A model generated the notes under the pieces. It was not told where the DNA came from, made no database searches, and saw only the letters and a program-made list of their open reading frames with translations. From Pseudomonadota bacterium (GTDB taxonomy: Bacteria; Pseudomonadota; Alphaproteobacteria; Rhizobiales; Xanthobacteraceae): DNA of 64,000 bases. Position 1 is the stretch's first letter, and each line of letters begins with the position of its first letter. A program made the position numbers and the translations under genes. Positions 24,133-31,288 of the stretch are shown here, piece by piece. The stretch is from contig JAEYRD010000128.1 of NCBI GenBank assembly GCA_023435725.1, forward strand, positions 30,903 to 94,902. The letters are read 5' to 3'.

Positions 24133-26214
24133 CTATGCAGACTTCACTGCGCCGAGGAAGCCCTCGACCGCGACACGGAGACGATCGGCGTCCGCCGACA
24201 TCTTCTTGACGGACTCCGACAGCACGGTGCCGGCGTTGCCGGTCTCCTGGTTGAGCCTTGCGACACTGCCGATGGTATCGGTGACCTCGCGGGTGCCTTG
24301 CGCGGCCTGCTGGAAGTTGCGCGAGATCTCGGTGGTGGCCGCGCGCTGCTGCTCGACGGCAGCAGCAATCGCCGTCATCTTCTCGTCGATGCCGCTGATG
24401 GCGCCGCCGATCGAACGGATGGCGGTTACCGCCTGACCCGTCGCGCCCTGGATCTCCTCGACCTGACGGGAGATTTCCTCGGTCGCCGTCGCGGTCTGCG
24501 CCGCGAGGCTCTTGACCTCGCCGGCGACGACGGCGAAACCGCGGCCGGCCTCGCCTGCACGCGCGGCTTCGATCGTAGCGTTCAGCGCCAGCAAATTGGT
24601 CTGGGCCGCGATCGCGCTGATCATCTTGACGACCTCGCCGATGCGGCTTGCCGTCTGATCGAGGACCTCGACCGTCGCGTTGGTCTGCTCGGCCTGGGAC
24701 ACCGCTTCGCGCGCTTCGCGTGCGCTCGACTGCACCTGCGCGGAGATCTCGCCGACGGAAGCAGAGAGCTCCTCGGTCGCCGCCGCGATGGTTTCGAGAT
24801 TGTTGGTCGCCTGCTCGGCGGCGGAGGAGACCGCCGCAGTCTGGCCGCTCGATTCCGAGACCAGCGAACGCACGTCGGTCGCGGTGGCATCGAGCTCCTT
24901 CGCCGACGCGGCCACGCTGTGAATGACGGCCTGCACGGTGTCGTCGAAGCTGCGGCAGGCTGCATCGACGGTGCTGGAGCGGGCAAGCTGCAGGGCTTGT
25001 TGCGATTCACGCCCCTGGCCCAGCCGCTCCGCGGTCGCCGCGCTCTCACGCAGGCTTTCGAGCGCTGCGGCCATGGTGCCGAACTCGTCGGGATACCGGG
25101 ATTGCGGGACCGGCGTCGCGTAGTCCCGGGCGCCGATCCGCGCGATGGCGTCCAGGATAGCGCGCACCGGACGCATGAGCCGATTGCGCACCACGTAGAC
25201 GCCGGCCACGGTCACGGCGAGCGCCAGCAGGAACGCAAGCGATTGCACGACGAGATTGGCGAGTGCCTTGGACTGCACGGTCTCGGCGCGCGCAATCGAC
25301 TGGTCCAGCGCCTTGGTCGCGACCGCGACGATGAGCGTGAACGGCGACTGGCAGAGCGTATTCCACTCGGACGCCGGGAGCGCTGGCTTGCCGCTGCCGT
25401 CCAGGCTCTTGGTGAGCTCTCCCATCTGCTTGAGAGTGCCGTCGGTCTTCGCGCGCGCATCATTTACGGCGGACACCATCTCGGATGGCACGTCGGGCGC
25501 CGCAAGAAGCTCGGTCATGCCGGTCCAGGAGGCACCGATGATGCCGTTCCAGCTCGCAACCGTCTGCTTCTGGGTCTCGTCGAGCGGCTTGCTGGTATTG
25601 ACGTTCTGGCGCAAGGCCGTGCACTGGACGCCGTAGCGGTCGCGGACCTGCCAGGCGAGGCGGCGGACCTGGATCATCCGCGCGATGAAGGGATCGTTCA
25701 TCCAGGCGCGATTCGAAACCGCCGTGGAGGCGAGGTTTGCGGTATCGATCGTCTTGGAGACAGCATCGTACCAGGGCATCGTCCGGTCGGTCTTGCGTTC
25801 GGCGCGCGGACGTTTGGCCTCGTCGTAGAACGACTGGAATTGCGGCGCGGCTTCGGTCCAGCGCTGCTTCAGCGTGCTGGCGAGTTCGTCCCGGCGGGCG
25901 AAATCGACGGTGGCGATCGCCGCGCCGATCGCCTCATAGCCGGCCTGCTCGGCCTTCTCTGCTTCGCCGAGTTTTGCGCGCGGGTCGTCCTCGCCGAGCA
26001 GCGCGCTCTGGGCATCTCCGCGATTGTTGCGCAGGGACAGCACGCCCTGGAAGATCGCCTTGTCGGCGGCGGCAAGCCGCGCGGTCTCGAGACTGTCGCC
26101 GTAGCGACCGAAGGCCCCGACCATCTGGATTGCCGTGCTGGCCAGCGCACCGGCCGCCAGTAGGGCCATCAATGTCAGGAGAAGCGAACTTACCGATTTC
26201 TTAAACATTGCCAT
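24133..26214 (-). CDS. Methyl-accepting chemotaxis protein
   Basis: 693 residues. One membrane helix near residues 8-31, a helical periplasmic sensor domain (about 35-325), a second helix near 325-345 (FLLALAVTVAGVYVV), HAMP (about 346-400), and the signalling domain with the hairpin core ISAIAAQTNLLALNATIEAARAG...GRGFAVVAGEVKSLA. The methylation helices have Ala/Gln/Glu-rich heptads. The C-terminus lacks an obvious CheR-tethering pentapeptide. An MFKK start two codons later is also possible. Ligand unknown. Confidence 0.94.
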   Translation of the reverse strand: MAMFKKSVSSLLLTLMALLAAGALASTAIQMVGAFGRYGDSLETARLAAADKAIFQGVLSLRNNRGDAQSALLGEDDPRAKLGEAEKAEQAGYEAIGAAIATVDFARRDELASTLKQRWTEAAPQFQSFYDEAKRPRAERKTDRTMPWYDAVSKTIDTANLASTAVSNRAWMNDPFIARMIQVRRLAWQVRDRYGVQCTALRQNVNTSKPLDETQKQTVASWNGIIGASWTGMTELLAAPDVPSEMVSAVNDARAKTDGTLKQMGELTKSLDGSGKPALPASEWNTLCQSPFTLIVAVATKALDQSIARAETVQSKALANLVVQSLAFLLALAVTVAGVYVVRNRLMRPVRAILDAIARIGARDYATPVPQSRYPDEFGTMAAALESLRESAATAERLGQGRESQQALQLARSSTVDAACRSFDDTVQAVIHSVAASAKELDATATDVRSLVSESSGQTAAVSSAAEQATNNLETIAAATEELSASVGEISAQVQSSAREAREAVSQAEQTNATVEVLDQTASRIGEVVKMISAIAAQTNLLALNATIEAARAGEAGRGFAVVAGEVKSLAAQTATATEEISRQVEEIQGATGQAVTAIRSIGGAISGIDEKMTAIAAAVEQQRAATTEISRNFQQAAQGTREVTDTIGSVARLNQETGNAGTVLSESVKKMSADADRLRVAVEGFLGAVKSA

Positions 26215-26337
26215 GGGTCCGGGGGCTACGCTTCACGCGTGGCCACCTTGCATGGCGACATGCCAATGTTTCGTTAAGCTTTTAATCGAATTGCCGGCAG
26301 TTCCCGATTCGCCGAAGTCTTCTGCGAACTGCGGATG

Positions 26338-27108
26338 TCACGCGACCTTGGTGAAATCCGGCGGACGGCGCTCGGCGAAGGCGGTGAACGCCTCACGCGC
26401 TTCGGCCGTGCGCAGGCGCTGCGCGAACTGCTCGCCCTCGGCATTCATCTGCGCGACCAGCGCCTCGCCGTTGCGCATCAGCCGCTTGGTGGCGGTGAGC
26501 GCGCCGGCCGGCTGGCGGGCAAGACGCTGCGCCAGCGCGAGCGCCTCGGCATCGAGCTTGTCGAGCGGCACCACACGATTGGCAAGCCCCCATTCCAGCG
26601 CCGACTTGGCCGGCACGCTCTCACCCAGCGCGAACATCTCGTAGGCACGGGCATAGCCGATGCGCGCCGGCATCAGCAGGCTGGAGGCGGCTTCCGGCAC
26701 CAGCGCGAGGCTGACGAAGGGCGTCGACAATTGCGCGTTGTCGGCGAGCACGACGAGATCGCAATGCAGGAGCATCGTGGTGCCGACGCCGACGGCACGG
26801 CCCTGCACCGCGGCGACCAGCGGCCGGGTGCAACGCGCCAGCGACTGGATGAAGCGCACGACATTGCGGCTGCCCTCGGACTTGCCGCTCGCAACGGCGG
26901 CGAACTCGCCGACATCGTTGCCTGCCGTGAACATGTCGCCCTCTCCGCGGATCAGGATCACGCGGGCGGACGGATCGAACTCGGCGGATTCGATGGTGTC
27001 GGCGAGCTTGCCGTACATCGCATCCGTCAGCGCATTCTTCTTGTCGGGACGCGCCAAGGTGAGTGTGAGAATTCCGCCGTTGTTCTCGATCCGGACGTGC
27101 TCGGTCAT
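26338..27108 (-). CDS. Enoyl-CoA hydratase/isomerase family protein
   Basis: 256 residues of the crotonase fold. Oxyanion-hole segments are FTAGNDVGEF and QGRAVGVGTTMLLHCDLVVLAD. In LSTPFVSLALVPEAASSLLMP only the second of the two hydratase glutamates remains (VPEA), as in delta3-delta2-enoyl-CoA isomerases. It starts 13 bases after the MarR gene on the same strand, so the two form an operon. A role in degrading a fatty or aromatic acyl-CoA is likely. Confidence 0.9.
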   Translation of the reverse strand: MTEHVRIENNGGILTLTLARPDKKNALTDAMYGKLADTIESAEFDPSARVILIRGEGDMFTAGNDVGEFAAVASGKSEGSRNVVRFIQSLARCTRPLVAAVQGRAVGVGTTMLLHCDLVVLADNAQLSTPFVSLALVPEAASSLLMPARIGYARAYEMFALGESVPAKSALEWGLANRVVPLDKLDAEALALAQRLARQPAGALTATKRLMRNGEALVAQMNAEGEQFAQRLRTAEAREAFTAFAERRPPDFTKVA

Positions 27109-27120
27109 CGCTCTCTCCTC

Positions 27121-27585
27121 TTATTCCTCTGGATCTCTTGAAAAATCTCTTGGAAACTTGTCCTGAATGCTCGTCAGCCAGCGCGCGACGATATCGATCT
27201 CCGCGCTGGTAAATCCCTCTGTCAGCGCCGCATTGATCGCAGCGGCGTTGGTCTTCGCCTGCGCAAGCACAGTGCGCCCCTTCGGCGTCAGAAAGACCCG
27301 CCAAGCCCGTCCGTCGTCGCTATCGGCGCGCCGTTCGACCAGTTTGACGGCCGCCGTACGATCGACGAGGCCGGAAATCCCGGCCGGCCCCAAATCGAGT
27401 GCCGCACCAGCCTCGCCCATCAGGACACCGTCCTGCTTGCCGAGGATGAACAACAGCCCCGCCTGCGCCGGCGTCACCTCGTTCTGCGGCTGCGCCGCCA
27501 TCCACCGCTGCAACCGGCGCTGCGCGACGCTGAGGAGGTAGATCAGCCGGTGGTGGCCTGCCCTGGACTCCCATTTATTTCGCAT
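27121..27585 (-). CDS. MarR-family transcriptional regulator
   Basis: 154 residues if translation begins at the ATG 27585 (MRNKWESRAGHH); an ATG 9 bases upstream (27594) overlaps the -10 box of a TTGACA promoter and is less likely. The winged helix spans about residues 30-110, with GLLFILGKQDGVLMGEAGAALDLGPAGISGLVDR and ADSDDGRAWRVFLTPKG. It probably controls itself and the enoyl-CoA hydratase gene that follows. Ligand unknown, perhaps an acyl-CoA or aromatic acid. Confidence 0.88.
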   Translation of the reverse strand: MRNKWESRAGHHRLIYLLSVAQRRLQRWMAAQPQNEVTPAQAGLLFILGKQDGVLMGEAGAALDLGPAGISGLVDRTAAVKLVERRADSDDGRAWRVFLTPKGRTVLAQAKTNAAAINAALTEGFTSAEIDIVARWLTSIQDKFPRDFSRDPEE

Positions 27586-27591
27586 GCGAAA
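27578..27591. promoter_or_regulatory. Perfect 14-bp palindrome at the MarR start (operator)
   Basis: TTTCGCATGCGAAA lies exactly across the predicted transcription start and the ATG at 27585. MarR dimers bind palindromes of this length, so autorepression is inferred. Confidence 0.75.
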
Positions 27592-27620
27592 CATTTAGTC
27601 GCGGCGGGGAGCATTGTCAA
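27592..27620 (-). promoter_or_regulatory. Sigma-70-type promoter of the marR gene
   Basis: On the minus strand TTGACA (27615-27620) and TAAATG (27592-27597) are spaced by 17 bases. The start of transcription would fall near 27585, the same base as the proposed ATG, which implies a leaderless mRNA. Confidence 0.55.
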
Positions 27621-27629
27621 ATGGGGCTG

Positions 27630-28289
27630 CTACAACGGTGCTGCCCGGCAGCCGTCCAGGAAAAGGGCGGCGCAGATGCGCGCGCGCCGCTCGATATCCT
27701 TGCGCGACGGCAAGGGTACGCCGCCATAGATCGCCGCGCGCTGCGGCGCGGATGCGATCATGCCGATCAGGATGCCGGCGGCCTCCTCCACATCGTCGAT
27801 GGCGAGACGCCTGCGCTTGACCTGAACGCGCAGCCAGCCGGCGAGCGCCGTGGCGGTGCGCGAGATGCCGTTCCTATAGAAGTTCGCTGCGAGCTCCGGA
27901 AATGCGGCTGACTCCTGCAGTACCATGCGCTGCAACGCCACGACTTCGGGATCGAGCGCGAGATCGGCGCAGGCGAGCAACGCGGCACGCAGGCCCGTTT
28001 CGATATCAACCTCGTCGTTGGTCTGGAGATCGACGGCGGAGAGCAGCCGCTCGAGCCGGTCCGCGCACATGGCCTCGAACAGCGCGGCCTTGCCGGGAAA
28101 CAGGCGATACAGCGTTTTGGTGGAGATGCCGGCGCGGCGCGCCAGCTCTTCGGTGCTGGTCGCCGCATAGCCGTCGACGGCGAAAGCGCGCCGCGCGGCG
28201 TCGAAGACGATCTGTTTCGTCTCCTCGTCGCTGCGCAATTGCGGCCGCCCGCGGGGGCGGCATTCGACTTCCGGTTTTGCCCGAGCCAT
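27630..28289 (-). CDS. TetR/AcrR-family regulator
   Basis: 219 residues. The N-terminal HTH is plain: IVFDAARRAFAVDGYAATSTEELARRAGISTKTLYRLFPGKAALFEAM. The C-terminal ligand domain resembles the AcrR/YdeS-like type with LQRMVLQESAAFPELAANFYRNG. Divergent to emrAB with a short inverted repeat between them, so it most likely represses the efflux pump until a drug-like ligand binds. Confidence 0.9.
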   Translation of the reverse strand: MARAKPEVECRPRGRPQLRSDEETKQIVFDAARRAFAVDGYAATSTEELARRAGISTKTLYRLFPGKAALFEAMCADRLERLLSAVDLQTNDEVDIETGLRAALLACADLALDPEVVALQRMVLQESAAFPELAANFYRNGISRTATALAGWLRVQVKRRRLAIDDVEEAAGILIGMIASAPQRAAIYGGVPLPSRKDIERRARICAALFLDGCRAAPL

Positions 28290-28300
28290 GTCTTTAAATG

Positions 28301-28311
28301 ATGACTGTCAT
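28301..28311. promoter_or_regulatory. Short inverted repeat between tetR and emrA
   Basis: ATGAC-T-GTCAT, extended to AATGA...TCATT, sits 11 bases upstream of the TetR start in the 90-base divergent region. A candidate operator for the TetR protein; short, so the support is modest. Confidence 0.45.
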
Positions 28312-28379
28312 TCCATTGACAATTCCAAAGCTAAGCTCATTTTGGAAATCGTCAAGTTTCCTAATTCAGGGAGCCGGCC

Positions 28380-29624
28380 ATGACCGTGCATACCACCCCG
28401 TCCAAGACCGAAGCCGCCGTGGTTCCAACCGATGCTCTGGAAGGCGTGTTGCCCGGGGCGACAGCATTCGTCGGCAGCAAAAAGCTCAACCTCCGCAAGC
28501 TGTTGCTCGTCGGAGCAGCGGCCGCAGCGCTCGCGGGCGCAAGCTGGTACGGCTACGACTACTGGACCGTCGGGCGTTTCCTCGTCTCCACCGATGACGC
28601 CTATGTGAAGGCCGACAACACCACCATCGCACCGAAGGTCAGCGGCTATCTCGACCGGGTGCTGGTCGGCGATAACGAGCATGTGAAGGCCGGGCAAGTG
28701 TTGGCCCGGATCGATGATCGCGACTTCAAGGTCGCGCTCGATCAGGCCAAGGCCGACGTCGCCGCGGCGAACGCGACGGTGACGAGCAAGGAAGCCCAAC
28801 TCGATGTTCAGGAAGCCGTGATCGCGGCGGCCCGGGCGACGATCGATGTCGACAATGCCGCGAAGGTTTTCGCCAAGCAGGAGAACAAGCGTTACACGGA
28901 CCTCGCAGCGACGGGCTTTGGCAGCGTGCAGAATGCGCAACAGGCACAGGCGCGCGACGCCGGCGCGGACGCCGCGATCCAGCGCGATACCGCCAATCTC
29001 ACCTCGGCCTTGAAGCAGGTCGAGCTCCTGAAGGCCGAGATCCTGCAAGCCAAGGCCGCGGCCGAACGCGCAGCCGCGCTCCAGCGTCAGGCCGAGCTGA
29101 ATCTCGGCTACACCACGATCGTCTCGCCCATCGACGGCGTGGTCGGCAACCGAACGCTGCGCGTCGGCCAATACGTGCAGGCGGGCACACAGCTGATGGC
29201 GATCGTTCCCGCCGAGGGGGCCTATGTCGTCGCCAACTTCAAGGAGACCCAGCTCACCAACGTCAAGGCCGGACAGCAGGTCGAGATCGAGGTCGACACG
29301 TTCCCGGGCCAAGTCGTGCACGGTCACGTCGATTCCATCGCGCCGGCCAGCGGTCAGGAGTTCGCTCTGCTGCCCCCGGACAACGCCACCGGCAACTTCA
29401 CCAAGGTCGTGCAGCGCATTCCCGTGAGGATCGCGCTCGATGCCGAGACCGCGCCTGCGATCGCGCTGCGGCCCGGCATGTCAGTGATTCCGACGATCGC
29501 GACGCGCTCAGCGCCGACCGCGCAAGCGGCAACGACGCCCAAAGCAAAGCTCGTTTCCGGAGGGTCCTGCCATGTCAAACAGCCTCTCAATTTCGACACC
29601 CGCAACAACGGCCGCGACGCCTGA
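28380..29624 (+). CDS. emrA: HlyD/EmrA-type membrane fusion protein
   Basis: 414 residues. A single membrane helix near residues 40-58 (LLLVGAAAAALAGASWYGYDYW), then the lipoyl-type segment VSTDDAYVKADNTTIAPKVSGYLDRVLVGDNEHVKAGQVLARIDDRDF, a long helical hairpin (about 120-235) rich in Ala/Gln, and the beta-barrel LNLGYTTIVSPIDGVVGNRTLRVGQYVQAGTQLM. It links an inner-membrane DHA2 pump to an outer-membrane channel. Its 3' end overlaps emrB by 53 bases in another frame. Confidence 0.93.
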   Translation: MTVHTTPSKTEAAVVPTDALEGVLPGATAFVGSKKLNLRKLLLVGAAAAALAGASWYGYDYWTVGRFLVSTDDAYVKADNTTIAPKVSGYLDRVLVGDNEHVKAGQVLARIDDRDFKVALDQAKADVAAANATVTSKEAQLDVQEAVIAAARATIDVDNAAKVFAKQENKRYTDLAATGFGSVQNAQQAQARDAGADAAIQRDTANLTSALKQVELLKAEILQAKAAAERAAALQRQAELNLGYTTIVSPIDGVVGNRTLRVGQYVQAGTQLMAIVPAEGAYVVANFKETQLTNVKAGQQVEIEVDTFPGQVVHGHVDSIAPASGQEFALLPPDNATGNFTKVVQRIPVRIALDAETAPAIALRPGMSVIPTIATRSAPTAQAATTPKAKLVSGGSCHVKQPLNFDTRNNGRDA

Positions 29625-31185
29625 GCGCGCAGCCGTCGACCCCAACCGCGCGAGCGCCGCGACCTGGGTTGCCGTGCTCGCGGCCATGATCGGTTCGTTC
29701 ATGGCGATCCTGTACATCCAGATCACCAATGCATCCCTGCTCAACATCGAGGGCGGCATCGGCACCGGCGCGGACAACGGCTCCTGGATCTCGACGTCGT
29801 ACCTGATCGGCGAGATCATCGTCATCCCGCTGACCGATTACTTGAGCCGCGTTTTCTCGTTCCGCCGCTACATGATCGCGAGCGCGGCGCTGTTCGCTGC
29901 CTTTTCGGTCGCATGCGCCTTCACCCATGACCTGCCGTCGATGATCGCGATGCGCGGCCTGCAGGGCTTTGCCGGCGGCGTGCTGATCCCGATGGCGTTC
30001 ACGCTGGTGCTGACCAAGCTGCCGAAGCCGCAGCAGCCTATTGGCCTCGCCATCTTCGCGCTGTCCGTCACCTTTGCACCGGCGATCGGCCCGACCATCG
30101 GCGGCTATCTCACCGAGAATTATGGCTGGCGCACCATCTTCTTCGTCAACGTGATCCCGACGGCCGTCATGGTCGCCGCACTCTATCTGACGCTGGAGCG
30201 ACAGAAGATGCAGCTCGATCTGCTCAAAGAAGGCGACTGGGCCGGCATCGTCACCATGGCGATCGGACTGTCGGCGCTGCAGGCGGTGCTCGAGGAAGGC
30301 AACAAGGACGACTGGTTCTCCTCGCCCTTCATCGTCAATCTGGCCGTGATCGCCGCCGTCAGCCTCACGCTGTTCGTCGTGATCGAGCTGTCGATCGAGA
30401 AGCCGCTGATCCGGCTGCGCCTGCTCACGCAGCGCAATTTCGGCTTCGGCACCCTCGCGATGACGATGGTCGGCTTCGCGCTGTTCGGCTCGGTCTACAT
30501 CCTGCCGGCCTATCTCGGCCAGGCACAGGGCTACAATGCCGAGCAGATCGGCAACGTGCTGGCCTGGACCGGACTGCCGCAACTCGTACTGATCCCGCTG
30601 ATCCCGAAACTGATGCAGCGCTTCGATACCCGCTACATCGCCATCACCGGCCTGCTGATCTTCGCCTATAGCTGCTTCATGAACACGGCGATGTCACCGG
30701 ACTATGCCGGCGACCAGCTCTGGATCCCGAACATCGTGCGCGCGGTCGGCCAGGCCATGGTGCTGACGCCACTGACCTCGGTGCTGACCGGCGGCATCGC
30801 GCCGCAGGACGCGGCCGCGGCTTCCGGCATCAGCAACATGTTCCGCAACCTCGGCGGCGCGATCGGCACGGCGACGCTCGCGACCATCATCACCAAGCGC
30901 GAGCAGTTTCACTCCAACATCATCGGCCAGTCCGTCACGCTCGGCCGCGAGGAAGTCCGCACCCGCATCGCGCAGATGACGGACTACTTCATGGCCCACG
31001 GAGTGCCCGACCCCAACGCCGCGCGCGAGCAGGCCATCATCGCGCTCGGCAAGACGGTGAAGCGCCAGGCACTGGTGATGGGCTATTCCGATGCCTTTGC
31101 CGTCATCGGCGTCGTGTTGGTGCTCGCCGCGACCGCAGTGTTGCTGACGCGGCGCGTGAAGGCGGCGGGCGGACCGGCGCATTAG
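29572..31185 (+). CDS. emrB: DHA2-family MFS drug efflux transporter EmrB
   Basis: 537 residues and about 14 membrane helices. Typical signatures: DNGSWISTSYLIGEIIVIPLTDYLSRVFSFRRYM (motif A region), RGLQGFAGGVLIPMAF (motif B-like), GPTIGGYLTENYGWRTIFFVNVIP (motif C). The strong GGAGGG ribosome binding site lies inside the end of emrA, which supports this start and the overlap. Proton-driven export of hydrophobic drugs or metabolites through the EmrA channel. Confidence 0.94.
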   Translation: MSNSLSISTPATTAATPERAAVDPNRASAATWVAVLAAMIGSFMAILYIQITNASLLNIEGGIGTGADNGSWISTSYLIGEIIVIPLTDYLSRVFSFRRYMIASAALFAAFSVACAFTHDLPSMIAMRGLQGFAGGVLIPMAFTLVLTKLPKPQQPIGLAIFALSVTFAPAIGPTIGGYLTENYGWRTIFFVNVIPTAVMVAALYLTLERQKMQLDLLKEGDWAGIVTMAIGLSALQAVLEEGNKDDWFSSPFIVNLAVIAAVSLTLFVVIELSIEKPLIRLRLLTQRNFGFGTLAMTMVGFALFGSVYILPAYLGQAQGYNAEQIGNVLAWTGLPQLVLIPLIPKLMQRFDTRYIAITGLLIFAYSCFMNTAMSPDYAGDQLWIPNIVRAVGQAMVLTPLTSVLTGGIAPQDAAAASGISNMFRNLGGAIGTATLATIITKREQFHSNIIGQSVTLGREEVRTRIAQMTDYFMAHGVPDPNAAREQAIIALGKTVKRQALVMGYSDAFAVIGVVLVLAATAVLLTRRVKAAGGPAH

Positions 31186-31241
31186 GGGCGCCGATCGCCA
31201 ATTTGACGCGGCCGGCGCGCTTGACGGCCACCTTCTTTTGT

Positions 31242-31256
31242 GTTCCTTGTTTGTTC
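31242..31256 (+). promoter_or_regulatory. Alphaproteobacterial LexA (SOS) box, GTTC-N7-GTTC
   Basis: GTTC-CTTGTTT-GTTC is an exact match to the direct-repeat LexA site GTTCN7GTTC known for alphaproteobacteria. It lies 33 bases before the ATG of the ClpS-zinc finger-AAA gene, within promoter distance, and no other gene starts here. Confidence 0.7.
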
Positions 31257-31288
31257 CATTCTAGCTGTGGTTGCGGTGGAGTCATTTC

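Noticed and set aside
24298..26163. A 621-codon open frame on the plus strand
   Set aside because: Exactly antisense to the chemotaxis receptor gene, with a repetitive Arg/Gly/Leu-rich product typical of GC-rich shadow frames.
29572..29624. Overlap of emrA and emrB as a possible frameshift error
   Set aside because: Both proteins are full length and emrB has its own strong GGAGGG site within emrA, so a true overlap is more likely.
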